DNA of 64,000 nt from CAVPUA01 sp963828015 (GCA_963828015.1 CAWHCD010000004.1:310001-374000), one strand, 5' to 3'. Counted from the stretch's first letter, positions 29,618-38,530 are shown. Notes: generated from the letters alone by a model not told the origin. Numbers and translations: made by a program.

Positions 29618-31736
29618 TCAGCGGGCGGTGGTCAGCAACGGGGCCACCATCGGGGCCAGCCAGGTGCTGTAGGTGGCGGTCAGGTGCGTGGAGTTGCGGT
29701 AGACGAGCAAATTGCCGACCACCGCCGGGCACTTCGTACTCGTGCAGATCCACGCCTTGGGATCGACCACCGAGAAGCCCGCCGCGGCCACGGCCGGGCC
29801 GGTCGCGGCGTGGCGGCTGGGATAGGTGTAGGCCTTGCTCATCGCGAACGTGCACTTGCCGACGTCGGAGAGATGATCGAGCCACGCAGGTCGGGATGTC
29901 GAAGTTCGGGATCGGGATGTCCTGAATGAACTCGACCTTCGCCCCGGTGGTGGAGCGCAGCTCGTTGAGCGTCTGCAGGGTGGCGCTCGTCCACGTCGAC
30001 GGCGAGACCGAGCTCGAGACCACGTTCTCGGACTGACTCACGAAGACCAGGTCCGGGTGCAGATCGGCGATCCGGGCCAGGGTCTGGCTCCGCCAGGTGT
30101 TGCACTCCGTGTACTGCCGGTTCAGGACGGGCGCAAAGACACTGAGTTGCGCCGGCGGGCAGGCCGCCTTCGTCCAGTTGATGATTCGCCAGTGGGCCTG
30201 CTTGGCCGCGGCGTCGAATGCGGGTAGCCATTGCTCCATGTGCGAGTCTCCGAAGAGCACCGCCGTATGCGTGCCAGCCGGATCACCGAAGACGCAGGCG
30301 GGCTGCTTGACGACGAGGTAATCGGCATGGCACCCATCGCTGGACGAAGGTGGGGTGTCCTCTGCCGCGGCGGCGGGTTCAGGCGTGAGGTTGCGCGGCG
30401 CGGCGCCGGTGGCGACACCGGCCTCGATCGCCTGCTGCACCTCGGCCAGGGCGGCCGGCGTCGAACTGTCGACCTTGGTGATCGAGACGGCTGCGCCGGT
30501 GCCGACGCTGGCCCTCGGGTAGGCGATCACCAGCATGGACACCACGAGCACGGCAGCCGTGATGACCGCGCCGCCGATGAACCAGGAGCGCGTCGTCCGT
30601 CCGGTTAGGCGCATCGGCTCTTCGATGACGAAGAAGGAGACGATCGCGGTGACCAGCGAGAGCCAGATGACGCCGGCCCGGGAGAGGACTCCGAGCGGAT
30701 GCCCGACGATCATCGGAATCATGATCAACATCGGCCAGTGCCAGAGGTACCACGAGTAGGACACTCGGCCGAGACACTGCATGAGCGGTTCACCCAGCAC
30801 CCGCTCGACCTTGCGCCGACGTCCACAGCCGGCGGCAATCACCAGCGCCGCCCCGACGACCGGCACGGCGGCCAGAGAACCCGGGTACTGCGTCGAGTCG
30901 CTGAAGGCGAACGCTGATCCGACCGCGAGCGTCAGGCCGAGCCAGCCGGCCAGTTCAGCGACCCGGCTCGGGAGGGCGCTCAGTTGTTGGGCCCCTAGCG
31001 CGACGAGGGCCCCCAACCCGAGTTCCCAGGCGCGCGTCTGCAGCGAAAAGTAAGCCCACGACTGCGAGTGCCGGGTGACGGTGACCGACAGGTAGTAGGA
31101 GAAGGCGGTCGCCCCGGCCAACACGACAAAGATCAAGGTGTGGCGGTGCCGGCGCCCGACCAACGCCAGCAAGGCGATGATGACCGGCCAGAACAGGTAG
31201 TACTGCTCTTCGACCCCGAGCGACCAGAAGTGCTGCAACGGCGAGACGCTGTCGCCCTGGTGCAGATACTGGGTGCCTTCGGCCGCCAGGCGGTAGTTCA
31301 GGCTGTAGAACGTCGTGAAGATCGCGTCGGTCGCGATCGGCTTCACCTGCAGGGCCGGGGCGACCACGCGAGCGACCAGCACGGTCGTGATTACGACCGT
31401 GGCCGAGGCCGGTAGCAGTCGCCGGATACGGCGGGAGTAGAAGGTCGGCAAGGCGGTGAAGCCCTTCACGCCGACGGTGGATACGAGCTGGCGGGTGATC
31501 AGGAAACCGGAGATCACGAAGAAGACGTCGACACCGACGTAGCCCCCTCGCACCCCCAAGTTGGCGTGATAGAGCACGACGGACACGACCGCGAACGCTC
31601 GCAGCCCCTCGATGTCGGGGCGGAACTTACGCGGTGCCGGCCCCGGCGCGTGAGCGGCCGCGGGCTGCCTGCTCGGGCGTACCGGGCCGACCCGGTCGAG
31701 TACCTGAGTCACCGCTGCTCGTTCGTCATGGTGCAC
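29618..31736 (-). CDS. OafA/YrhL-type O-acyltransferase with C-terminal SGNH domain, one frameshift
   Basis: Membrane acyltransferase-3 protein that transfers acyl groups onto sugars, with an extracytoplasmic SGNH domain that often completes the transfer. The membrane half (residues about 35-400) starts with RPDIEGLRAFAVVSVVLYHA, containing the conserved Arg and His, followed by GVDVFFVISGFLITRQL, HFWSLGVEEQYYLFWPVI and SWYLWHWPMLI. The SGNH domain (residues about 460-705) has VLFGDSHMEQWLPAFDAA, with Ser in GDSH. After a frameshift near 29,890, the C-terminal block VYRNSTHLTATYSTWLAP keeps the His, but the usual Asp three residues before it is Asn. The start (GTG 31736) is uncertain, with no close Shine-Dalgarno. 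Confidence 0.88.
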
Positions 31737-31994
31737 AACGTCATGTCGGGGCCTTCCGAGCTCTGAGCGGTACGAGATCTACCGCTGACTACTCGCCGTG
31801 GGCCCCCGATCACCCAAGGTTTGATCTTGATCGACGCTAGGCGGCGATTGTTACCGCAACGTAGCGTGATGAGCGCACAAAGTTACGGCTAGGCGAACTT
31901 CAGGTGCTCAACGTGATCGCTGGCGGGCTCTCCGTCAACATCGCTGTTACATCGGATCCGTAAAGTTTCCGCGCACCGCCCGAAGGGGGCATAC
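31737..31994. other. Divergent intergenic region of the polysaccharide locus
   Basis: 258 bp between the divergent acyltransferase and GH26-like genes, less G+C-rich than the coding flanks. It should hold both promoters. I found no convincing paired -35/-10 set, no coding frame and no strong inverted repeat. Confidence 0.5.
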
Positions 31995-33020
31995 GTGAAA
32001 GGCCCCAGCGGACACCCCACCCTCCGGCGGCGCCGTACGGTCGGCGGCGTTGTACTGGTGGTGCTGCTCGGAATCGGGTTGCTGATAGCCCACCAGTGGC
32101 AACAGTCGCGGGCGTGCGCGGTCAACTCCGCGGGGGCGCCGACCTGTGGCCAGTGGTGGGGATCGGCGCTACCCGCCACCTCGTCCACGCTGCCCGCCGC
32201 GGTCGCGGCGCTGCAAACGAGCACCGGGCGACGGCTGGACATCGTCCACACCTATCACCGTTGGTACGACACGTTCCCGACCACAACGGAACAGGCGCTG
32301 GCTCACGACGGTCATCTGCTCCTGCTCAACTGGGAGCCCGTAGATCCCAACGGCACGAACATGTCGTGGGCGGCGATTGCCGCCGGCTCGCACGACGCCC
32401 AGATCGATGCCCTCGCGAGCCGGCTGCGCGGCCTGCCGAACGTGCTGATCTCCTTTTCCCATGAGCCCGAGGTGAACTATGGCGCACATGGCGACGCGGC
32501 CGCCTTCGTCGCTGCCACCCGTCACATCCATGATCGGATGGCGGCGGACGGGGTCCGCAACGTCGGCTGGGTCTGGGACGTGGAGGGGCTCAGCGATCCC
32601 GTCTGGCAAGCCCGATACCTGGCGATGTGGCCGGGCAACGCCTACGTCGATTGGGTCGCCTGGGACCCGTACAACTGGGGATCGTGCCGCAACCGGACCT
32701 TCCAAAGCTTCGCGCAGACCGTGACGCCCTTCTATGACTGGCTGCAGGCGCATGGCTTCGGAGACAAGCCGTTCATGCTGGGCGAGTACGGCACGGTCGA
32801 GCAGACCGGGGACCCCGGCGGGAAGGCCGCATGGTTCAACGCCATACCCCAGGCGCTGAAGAAGCTGCCGAATCTACGGGCGTTGGTCTACTTCGACTTG
32901 CCCGCTCCACCGGCCAACTGCAACTGGCAGATCGACACATCAGCCACATCGGCCGCCGCGTTCACGCGGTTGGCTCGTTCTTCGCCTTTCGCCGCAACCG
33001 CCAAACTCGCGCCGAGCTAG
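31995..33020 (+). CDS. Membrane-anchored GH26-like glycoside hydrolase
   Basis: A 341-residue protein with GTG start and GGGGG about six bases upstream. A basic N-terminus and one membrane helix (VVLVVLLGIGLLIAHQW) anchor it outside the cell. The catalytic domain reads as a TIM barrel. VLISFSHEPEVNYG carries the likely acid/base Glu, NVGWVWDVEGL and WVAWDPYNWG line the cleft, and KPFMLGEYGTVE carries the likely nucleophile. These are the positions expected in GH26-type beta-glycanases. It is divergent from the acyltransferase-GT2-GH26-ugd group, and its last 59 bases overlap a convergent gene. Substrate is not evident. Confidence 0.8.
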   Translation: MKGPSGHPTLRRRRTVGGVVLVVLLGIGLLIAHQWQQSRACAVNSAGAPTCGQWWGSALPATSSTLPAAVAALQTSTGRRLDIVHTYHRWYDTFPTTTEQALAHDGHLLLLNWEPVDPNGTNMSWAAIAAGSHDAQIDALASRLRGLPNVLISFSHEPEVNYGAHGDAAAFVAATRHIHDRMAADGVRNVGWVWDVEGLSDPVWQARYLAMWPGNAYVDWVAWDPYNWGSCRNRTFQSFAQTVTPFYDWLQAHGFGDKPFMLGEYGTVEQTGDPGGKAAWFNAIPQALKKLPNLRALVYFDLPAPPANCNWQIDTSATSAAAFTRLARSSPFAATAKLAPS

Positions 33021-33861
33021 AAGCATCCTGCGGGAGCGGCTCGGGCACCGCGTCGGCCGTCGGCGCGACTGACGCCACGGATTCATCGGCAGCCTCTGGC
33101 TGAGCCGGCGTCTCAACCTCAGGCGCCTTGGTCTCAGCCTCGAGCACCGGATCTGGTTCGCTGTCCGGCTCGCTCGTCGTCTTGCGCCGCAGCCGCCAGT
33201 CTCGGGCTGCCTCCCACGCCGACGCGGCGGCCGGGAGCACCTCCGCTTTCGCGACCGGCTCGGGTTCGGGCGCCGGCTCGACCACCGGTTCGGGCTCGAC
33301 CAGCTCGGGCACCACCTCGAGCGTCGGTTCGAGCGCCGGTTCGGGCGCGGATTGACTCTTCGTCCTTCGCCCCAACCGCCAACCGCGCGTGGACTCTGAC
33401 GCTGGGTCGGAGACGGGGAGGACAGCCTCGTTCGCATCGACGGGTTCAGTCGGTCGGTCAGCGGTGGAAGCAGGATCGGGTAATGCCTCGGTTGCCGTCG
33501 ACGCTGAGATGGCGGGCTCGGTCGCGGGGCCGGCTTCCACCCCGGCTTCCACTTGGGCAGCTACCTCGGCGTCCTTCGCAGACTCGCCCGGCGGGCGCTG
33601 GGCTCGGTCCAGCAATGCGCCGACACTGATCCCCGCCAGTCCGGCCGGTATCACCAGCAGTACCAGCCAGTTGTGCAGCCGACCCAGAGCAAGCAGCACG
33701 CCGATGTAGGCCGCCACGATGATCACCAGGATGAGCGCGATCTGCCACCACAGCCGGCGGGTCCTGACGATCAGGCGCAGATCGGCCGCGGTCCCGGCGA
33801 CCTCGGAGTCGGCCGCGTCGCCCAGTCGAGAACGGCTCTCGCCCGAGGAATGCCGACCCAT
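32962..33861 (-). CDS. Membrane protein with acidic C-terminal region containing WRLRRK repeats
   Basis: A 299-residue protein I do not recognise. Residues about 38-80 form two membrane helices (WWQIALILVIIVAAYIGVLL and WLVLLVIPAGLAGISVGALL). The remaining 200 residues are Glu/Pro/Ala-rich and probably disordered. They are punctuated by three basic/aromatic motifs: TRGWRLGRRTKS, ARDWRLRRKTTS and ARVWRLRRKAKN, the last near the C-terminus. The alternation of acidic spacers and basic tryptophan motifs suggests a binding tail for protein, membrane or polyanion. It overlaps the GH26-like gene tail to tail. Confidence 0.7.
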   Translation of the reverse strand: MGRHSSGESRSRLGDAADSEVAGTAADLRLIVRTRRLWWQIALILVIIVAAYIGVLLALGRLHNWLVLLVIPAGLAGISVGALLDRAQRPPGESAKDAEVAAQVEAGVEAGPATEPAISASTATEALPDPASTADRPTEPVDANEAVLPVSDPASESTRGWRLGRRTKSQSAPEPALEPTLEVVPELVEPEPVVEPAPEPEPVAKAEVLPAAASAWEAARDWRLRRKTTSEPDSEPDPVLEAETKAPEVETPAQPEAADESVASVAPTADAVPEPLPQDASSSARVWRLRRKAKNEPTA

Positions 33862-33930
33862 CCGCTAAGTCTGCCCCGCGCCGAGGCATCGGTCCGCGAA
33901 GGACACGACCTGCTCACGGGCGGAGCGGGA

Positions 33931-35223
33931 CTAAGCGATGTCTAGGAGGTCGTGCAGGGTGTTGCGGCGGGGTGTTTGGTCGGGGTCGATGCGGGTGGGT
34001 GGGATGTAGCGGGGTATCCCGTTGATCATGGTCGCGACCCAGCCGTTGAAGTCGAGGTTTTGGTGGTGTCGGGGGCAGAGTAGGGCGCCGTTGTCGACCG
34101 ATGTTCGGCCGCCGTGGGCCCAGGGTGTGACGTGGTTGATTTCGCACCAGAGGGCGGGGGCGTCACAGCCGGGCCAGGTGCAGCCTTTGTCGCGGGCGTA
34201 GATGGCGCAGCGTTGCGGACTTCGGAAGAGGCGGTGGGCGGTGCCGTAGGCGAGGATCTCCTTCGCGTGGCCGATGACGACGGGGACGATGAGTGGGTCG
34301 CCGCCGGCGATCCGTTTGGCCTGGGCGACGGAGATCAGGGATCCGTGCCCGGTGGTGACCAGCCCGGTGTCGGAGTCCCATTGATCCACGGTGGCGGTGA
34401 GCAGCACGGTGGCGACGGTGCCGCCGACGTCGGGGAGGTCTTTGGCCCGCAGGACCAGCCGGAGTGCGGCTTCGAACCCGTCGTGGCGGCGTTCGGCGGG
34501 CGTGCGCGGATCGGGGGTGCCATCAACGGCCGGCGCGGGTCCGGCGACGGCGTCCAAGGACGCGAGGAGCACCTGCGTACAGGGTGCGGTCAGTTCACCG
34601 TCGACGTGGGAGGAGCCATCGGCGCGCTGGGCAATAGTGAATCCCCGATGCTGATGGCGGTAGCGCTCATCGCGCAGGGTTCCATCGGGGTCGAGGTGAT
34701 CCAGATACCGGCGCCCGAGTTTGGTCAGCTGGCCCGGGTCGAACATCCGGGCCGAGGCGACCAGATCAGCTTCCACCCGCTCGTCGTACTCTGCCGCCAG
34801 ATCGGTCGGGAGCTTGCCGACCGCATCGATGATCACCTTCGCGTGCGCAGCCGACAACTCCCCCGCCGCCTCAGCCGCGGCGGTGACCGCGAAGATCGGA
34901 TCTAGCGCCTCCCCGCTCAGCGACGGGCGCGGCGCCAGATCCGCCGCCAAGGCAACCTCACGCCGCGCCACCGCAGGCGCGGCATTCCACAACTCACCCA
35001 GCAACGCCGCCGTGTCACGGTGACCCCGCTCCCGGGCCAGGCCTTGACACTCAAGAGCCGCGACCACCCGATGCCGCACCGCACCCAAACGACGCTCCAC
35101 GACCTCCGAGCGGCGCACCACCTGCAGCAACGTCTCGGCGTCACAGGCGTGGAAGTCGACCGCCAGGAGCTGATCGACGACGGCATCGAGCCGGTCGATC
35201 AACTGAGCGGGACTATCGAACAT
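33931..35223 (-). CDS. DUF222 and HNH endonuclease domain protein (13E12-like)
   Basis: A 430-residue member of the actinobacterial 13E12 repeat family. The N-terminal DUF222 region (residues 1-330) is helical, with SAAHAKVIIDAVGKLP and the conserved RRHDGFEAALRL. The C-terminal HNH nuclease has CTWPGCDAPALWCEINHVTP and GALLCPRHHQN. The two Cys pairs fit a zinc-bound HNH and the catalytic His is in EINHV. Start ATG 35223 is preferred to the upstream in-frame codon at 35259 because a strong promoter lies immediately upstream and would make a leaderless transcript. The cellular role of the family is unsettled. Confidence 0.9.
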   Translation of the reverse strand: MFDSPAQLIDRLDAVVDQLLAVDFHACDAETLLQVVRRSEVVERRLGAVRHRVVAALECQGLARERGHRDTAALLGELWNAAPAVARREVALAADLAPRPSLSGEALDPIFAVTAAAEAAGELSAAHAKVIIDAVGKLPTDLAAEYDERVEADLVASARMFDPGQLTKLGRRYLDHLDPDGTLRDERYRHQHRGFTIAQRADGSSHVDGELTAPCTQVLLASLDAVAGPAPAVDGTPDPRTPAERRHDGFEAALRLVLRAKDLPDVGGTVATVLLTATVDQWDSDTGLVTTGHGSLISVAQAKRIAGGDPLIVPVVIGHAKEILAYGTAHRLFRSPQRCAIYARDKGCTWPGCDAPALWCEINHVTPWAHGGRTSVDNGALLCPRHHQNLDFNGWVATMINGIPRYIPPTRIDPDQTPRRNTLHDLLDIA

Positions 35224-35230
35224 ACATTCG

Positions 35231-35259
35231 ATTGTACCGACCCTGAACGGACATCGCAA
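35231..35259 (-). promoter_or_regulatory. Strong promoter for a leaderless DUF222/HNH mRNA
   Basis: On the minus strand TTGCGA (35259-35254), a 17-base spacer and TACAAT (35236-35231) give near-consensus primary-sigma hexamers. The -10 ends seven bases before the ATG at 35223, so transcription should start at or next to the start codon. Confidence 0.75.
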
Positions 35260-35389
35260 GCGATTCCCTAGATATAACAGCGAATTCTCTTGATCTTGGT
35301 CCGCAGTGCGACGGAATCTCGACAGCGTCAGGCAGGCAACGCGCGGGCCGCCTCGTCGATGCGCAGTTGCCCTAGCGGACCTAAGAGCC

Positions 35390-35959
35390 CTACGACCGCG
35401 AAAGGACAGCCAGGATCTCGGCTGTCACCAGGCTCGGGTCCTGTGCCCCGTCGACCCTACGGAGGACGCCGCGCTGGGCGTAATAGTCAATCAGCGGACG
35501 GGTCTCGGCATCGAAGACGAGCAGCCGGTTCTGGACGACCTCCTCGGTGTCGTCACTGCGTCCCTCCACGGCGGCGCGAGCCAGGATGCGCTTGATCAAC
35601 TCGTCCGGGTCGGCGTCCAGGTACACGGCGTGGTGTGGGGCGAAGCGGTCACCGTCGGCACCGGAGTCGACCAGTTCGGCCTGCTCGACCGAGCGCGGGA
35701 AACCGTCGAGCAGATAGCCGTCACCGCTTTGAACGGCATCACGGACGATCGGCATGATGAGATCGATGATCACCTGGTCGGGCACCAGGTGACCCTGGGC
35801 CAGCAGGCCACTGACCTTGAGACCGATCGGCGTCTCGTCGGCGACCTCCTTGCGCAGCAGGTCGCCCGCGGCGATATGCCGCAACCCGAGCTCCTCGGCC
35901 AGGCGCTGCCCTTGAGTGCCTTTGCCCGAGCCCGGCGCGCCGATCAGCAGAACATTCAT
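35390..35959 (-). CDS. adk: Adenylate kinase, short-LID type
   Basis: Interconverts ATP + AMP and 2 ADP. The 189-residue protein has the P-loop LLIGAPGSGKGTQG, the AMP-binding segment HIAAGDLLRKEVA, GYLLDGFPRSVEQAEL and the LID region LARAAVEGRSDDTEEVVQNR. The LID is short and lacks the zinc Cys of long forms, as in M. tuberculosis Adk. ATG 35959 has AAGGG seven bases upstream. The gene is not beside secY/map as is usual, so it may be a relocated or additional copy. Confidence 0.94.
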   Translation of the reverse strand: MNVLLIGAPGSGKGTQGQRLAEELGLRHIAAGDLLRKEVADETPIGLKVSGLLAQGHLVPDQVIIDLIMPIVRDAVQSGDGYLLDGFPRSVEQAELVDSGADGDRFAPHHAVYLDADPDELIKRILARAAVEGRSDDTEEVVQNRLLVFDAETRPLIDYYAQRGVLRRVDGAQDPSLVTAEILAVLSRS

Positions 35960-36041
35960 GCGCACACCCTTCCATGCGCACATTTCCTCCGGCGTCCTGC
36001 CCTGGCCACCGCGACACCACGGACCGGGCAGGATAGTGGGC

Positions 36042-36329
36042 ATGGACACCACGGGATGGATCACCGGGCAGCTGTTCCTGCAGACCGTCGACGAGCGCGA
36101 GGTGGCGCAGGTTAGCGAGTTCCTCAACGGGCGGGGGATCGCGTTTCAGGTCTTGACCCTGAGCGAGCGCATGGCCCTGGATCCAGAGGAGCCCGAGCAG
36201 ATTGTGAGCAGCGATCGATTCAGCATCGCCGTTCAGCTCGGAGGCTTTCCACAGGTCGTCGGACCGGTCTTGAGCGAACTGATTCAGCGCTCACACGGTG
36301 GGGGCTGGCAACCCGAACCGCTCGCCTGA
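36042..36329 (+). CDS. Conserved hypothetical protein, 95 residues
   Basis: Small soluble protein from ATG 36042, divergent from adk. It reads like a compact alpha/beta domain (QLFLQTVDEREVAQVSEFLN, AVQLGGFPQVVGPVLSELI) with no catalytic motif, signal peptide or membrane segment. Codon usage and third-position GC match the neighbours, so it is probably real. I do not recognise the family. Confidence 0.6.
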   Translation: MDTTGWITGQLFLQTVDEREVAQVSEFLNGRGIAFQVLTLSERMALDPEEPEQIVSSDRFSIAVQLGGFPQVVGPVLSELIQRSHGGGWQPEPLA

Positions 36330-36339
36330 GCTCGCGCGC

Positions 36340-36630
36340 TCAGGCGCCGTCTTCGGCCTTGCGGCGCAACGCGGCCCGCCGCAATCGGGCCCGGCCGGCC
36401 GGGGTGCTGCTGTCGGCCTCGGTGGATGCCGACGACTCGGCGGCTTCTGACTCGGGCGATTCCTCGCCGGCATCGGCCACCTTGATCACGACCTTGCCGG
36501 TGCTGATGTCGATGCGCTCGCCGCCGGAGTTGTCGCCAACCTCTTCTCGGGTCGCCTGAAGACGCTGCTTCTCCTCGTCCATGTGTCGCTTGGACGGGTT
36601 GAAGAGCGTGTCCAGACCCCACTGCGTCAT
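36340..36630 (-). CDS. Small hypothetical protein, possibly DUF6191-like
   Basis: A 96-residue hydrophilic protein. The N-terminus (LDTLFNPSKRHMDEEKQR) and the following GERIDISTGKVVIKV resemble short actinobacterial proteins with 'FxPxxRHxxE' and 'IDLxxGxVxI' patterns, which I associate loosely with DUF6191. The C-terminal half is Ser/Glu-rich then strongly basic (AGRARLRRAALRRKAEDGA). It converges with the 95-residue gene 10 bp away. Confidence 0.6.
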   Translation of the reverse strand: MTQWGLDTLFNPSKRHMDEEKQRLQATREEVGDNSGGERIDISTGKVVIKVADAGEESPESEAAESSASTEADSSTPAGRARLRRAALRRKAEDGA

Positions 36631-36681
36631 GTCACCCAGGTTACGACCATTTCCCCGCCCGGGAGCAAACGGCCCGGGGTG

Positions 36682-37239
36682 TTAACAGCTGCTGTGCAGG
36701 AAGGCCCGCAGATATCCGGCGCTCTGATAGGTGTACTGGTAGATCCACTGCCGCCACGAGATCGACTGGGGCGCGCTGACCACCGCGAGCTGACCGACGA
36801 CGCAACGATCGAAGATCATGCGCGCCCGCGAGACGTGGAACTTCGAGGTCACGACCACGACGCTCTTCCAGTGCTGACTTCGCTCGAGCCGGGCGACCTC
36901 CTCCGCCTCGCCGCGGGTCGTGGCCGGATTGGGCGCGAAGCAGGTCGCAGTGACCCCGGACGGTGGGTGGGCGCAGATCTGCTCGGCCTGGGCGAAGCCC
37001 GACGCCGGAACCGAGATGACCAGGTGGTCGGCGACCCCGGCGGCGACCAGCCGCTGCGCCGCCTCGAGCCGGTAGTCATCGGGCGGCCCGAGCACGATCA
37101 CCGCATCGGCATGCGACACCTGGTTGATCGTCGGATGCTGGATCACCAGGAAACACGCGAGCAGCCAGGCCAGGCCCAATACGGCCACCAGCGCCACCCC
37201 CGCTCGCAGGAGCCGGCGGCGCGTAAGCATCTTGGCCAT
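36682..37239 (-). CDS. YdcF/DUF218 family membrane-anchored protein
   Basis: A 185-residue envelope protein. One N-terminal membrane helix (AGVALVAVLGLAWLLACFLV) precedes a Rossmann-like DUF218 domain. This has HADAVIVLGPPDDYRLEAA, LVISVPASGF, TTRGEAEEVARL and VVVTSKFHVSRARMIFDR. Members include SanA/YdcF/ElyC proteins linked to envelope or lipid-carrier metabolism. The start is uncertain: ATG 37239 is used, and ATG 37230 with an AGGATGG upstream is also possible. Confidence 0.88.
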   Translation of the reverse strand: MAKMLTRRRLLRAGVALVAVLGLAWLLACFLVIQHPTINQVSHADAVIVLGPPDDYRLEAAQRLVAAGVADHLVISVPASGFAQAEQICAHPPSGVTATCFAPNPATTRGEAEEVARLERSQHWKSVVVVTSKFHVSRARMIFDRCVVGQLAVVSAPQSISWRQWIYQYTYQSAGYLRAFLHSSC

Positions 37240-37311
37240 CCTACCGATCACGTTCGCCGTCGTAGGCTCGACGGCAAGCAGGCTGGCCCGCTGACAGGCG
37301 ATGGGAGATCA

Positions 37312-38184
37312 GTGCCCGAGCTACCGGAAGTTGAGGCGTTGGCCGCGTTCCTCGGGGAACGCGCCACCGGCCGGGTCGTCACCCGAGCCGACATCGCGGC
37401 CATCAACGCGGTGAAGACCTTCGACCCGCCCATGTCGGCGCTGTACGGCAGCGCGGTCACGGGTGCCTCGCGGCACGGCAAGTTCCTCGACCTCGACGTG
37501 GACGGCCTGCACCTGATCATCCACCTGGCGCGCGCCGGCTGGCTGCAGTGGCGCGAGCAGCTGTCCGCCGCGCCCCCCAAGCCCGGCCGGGGTCCACTGG
37601 CCTTCCGCCTTCATCTGGCCGCCGAGTTCGACGGCGGCCCGACGCCCGGGTTCGACGTCACCGAGGCCGGAACCCAGAAGCGGCTGGCCGTGTACCTGGT
37701 CCGCGACCCGCAAGAGGTCCCCGGAATCGCCCGGCTCGGTCCGGACGCCCTGTCCGTCACCGTGGAGCAGCTGGCCGAGCTGTTGCACGGACAGCGCTCG
37801 CAGATCAAGAACGTGCTCACCGAGCAGACCGTCCTGGCCGGGATCGGCAACGCCTACTCCGATGAGATCCTGCACGCCGCGCGGCTGTCCCCGTTCAAGC
37901 TGGCGGCCAAGCTCGACGACGCCGAGATCGCGCGCGTCCACGAGGCCATCGGCTCCGTCCTCGGCGATGCGGTCGCCCGATCGGTCGGGCAGCAGGCGGC
38001 CACCCTCAAGGGTGAGAAGCGCAGCGGACTAAACGTCCATGGCCGGGCCGGCCTGCCGTGCCCGGTCTGCGGTGACACCGTGCGTGAGGTCTCCTTCGCC
38101 GACAAGTCCTTCCAGTACTGCCCGACCTGCCAGACCGAGGGCCGCGAGCTCGCCGATCGGCGACTGTCCAAGTTGCTGCGCTGA
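37312..38184 (+). CDS. Fpg/Nei-family DNA glycosylase/AP lyase
   Basis: Removes oxidised bases and nicks the abasic site in base excision repair. The GTG start (GGGAGAT upstream) gives MPELPEVEALAAFL, so Pro2 and Glu3 catalytic residues are in place after Met removal. The helix-two-turn-helix region contains NVLTEQTVLAGIGNAYSDEI. The C-terminal zinc finger is complete with CPVCG and CPTC. At 290 residues and with SGLNVHGRAG just before the finger, it is nearer the actinobacterial Nei-like/Fpg2 subgroup than classical MutM. Any longer upstream frame is an artefact of high GC. Confidence 0.93.
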   Translation: MPELPEVEALAAFLGERATGRVVTRADIAAINAVKTFDPPMSALYGSAVTGASRHGKFLDLDVDGLHLIIHLARAGWLQWREQLSAAPPKPGRGPLAFRLHLAAEFDGGPTPGFDVTEAGTQKRLAVYLVRDPQEVPGIARLGPDALSVTVEQLAELLHGQRSQIKNVLTEQTVLAGIGNAYSDEILHAARLSPFKLAAKLDDAEIARVHEAIGSVLGDAVARSVGQQAATLKGEKRSGLNVHGRAGLPCPVCGDTVREVSFADKSFQYCPTCQTEGRELADRRLSKLLR

Positions 38185-38197
38185 CACAATAGGAACC

Positions 38198-38530
38198 GTG
38201 AACTCCTTCTCCGTGCCCAGCGTCACGATCGACCAACTTCCGACCGGGGCGCTCATCCTCGACGTCCGGGAGCCTCCCGAGTGGGCCGCCGGACACATCG
38301 AGGACGCCCGCCACATCCCGATGAACAGCGTCCCCGACCGGCTCGGCGAGCTGTCCCCCGACGAGCCCCTGTACGTCATCTGCGCCGTCGGCGGCCGTTC
38401 GGGTCAGGTCGCCGCCTGGCTCAACCGTCAGGGCTTCGACGCGATCAACGTCACCGGCGGGATGCACGCCTGGGATGCCGCCGGCCGGGCGATGGTCAGC
38501 GAGAACGCGGGCCCGGCCACCGTGTTATAG
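38198..38530 (+). CDS. Rhodanese-like sulfurtransferase domain protein
   Basis: A single-domain rhodanese of 110 residues. Family marks are LILDVREPPEWAAGHIEDAR, HIPMNSVPDRL and the active-site loop with Cys in YVICAVGGRSGQVA. The six-residue loop C-A-V-G-G-R is the size used by sulfurtransferases, not the longer loop of Cdc25-like phosphatases. The GTG start lies 13 bp after the fpg stop, with AGGA just upstream. Confidence 0.92.
   Translation: MNSFSVPSVTIDQLPTGALILDVREPPEWAAGHIEDARHIPMNSVPDRLGELSPDEPLYVICAVGGRSGQVAAWLNRQGFDAINVTGGMHAWDAAGRAMVSENAGPATVL

Noticed and set aside
33931..35223. DUF222/HNH gene as an active homing or mobile element
   Set aside because: No flanking repeats, intron or intein features were seen. 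13E12-type genes are spread through actinobacterial genomes without evidence of self-mobility here.
36583..37311. Long N-terminal extension in frame with the Fpg/Nei glycosylase
   Set aside because: It overlaps the whole YdcF-like gene on the other strand, and Pro2/Glu3 of the glycosylase must follow the GTG at 37312 for catalysis.
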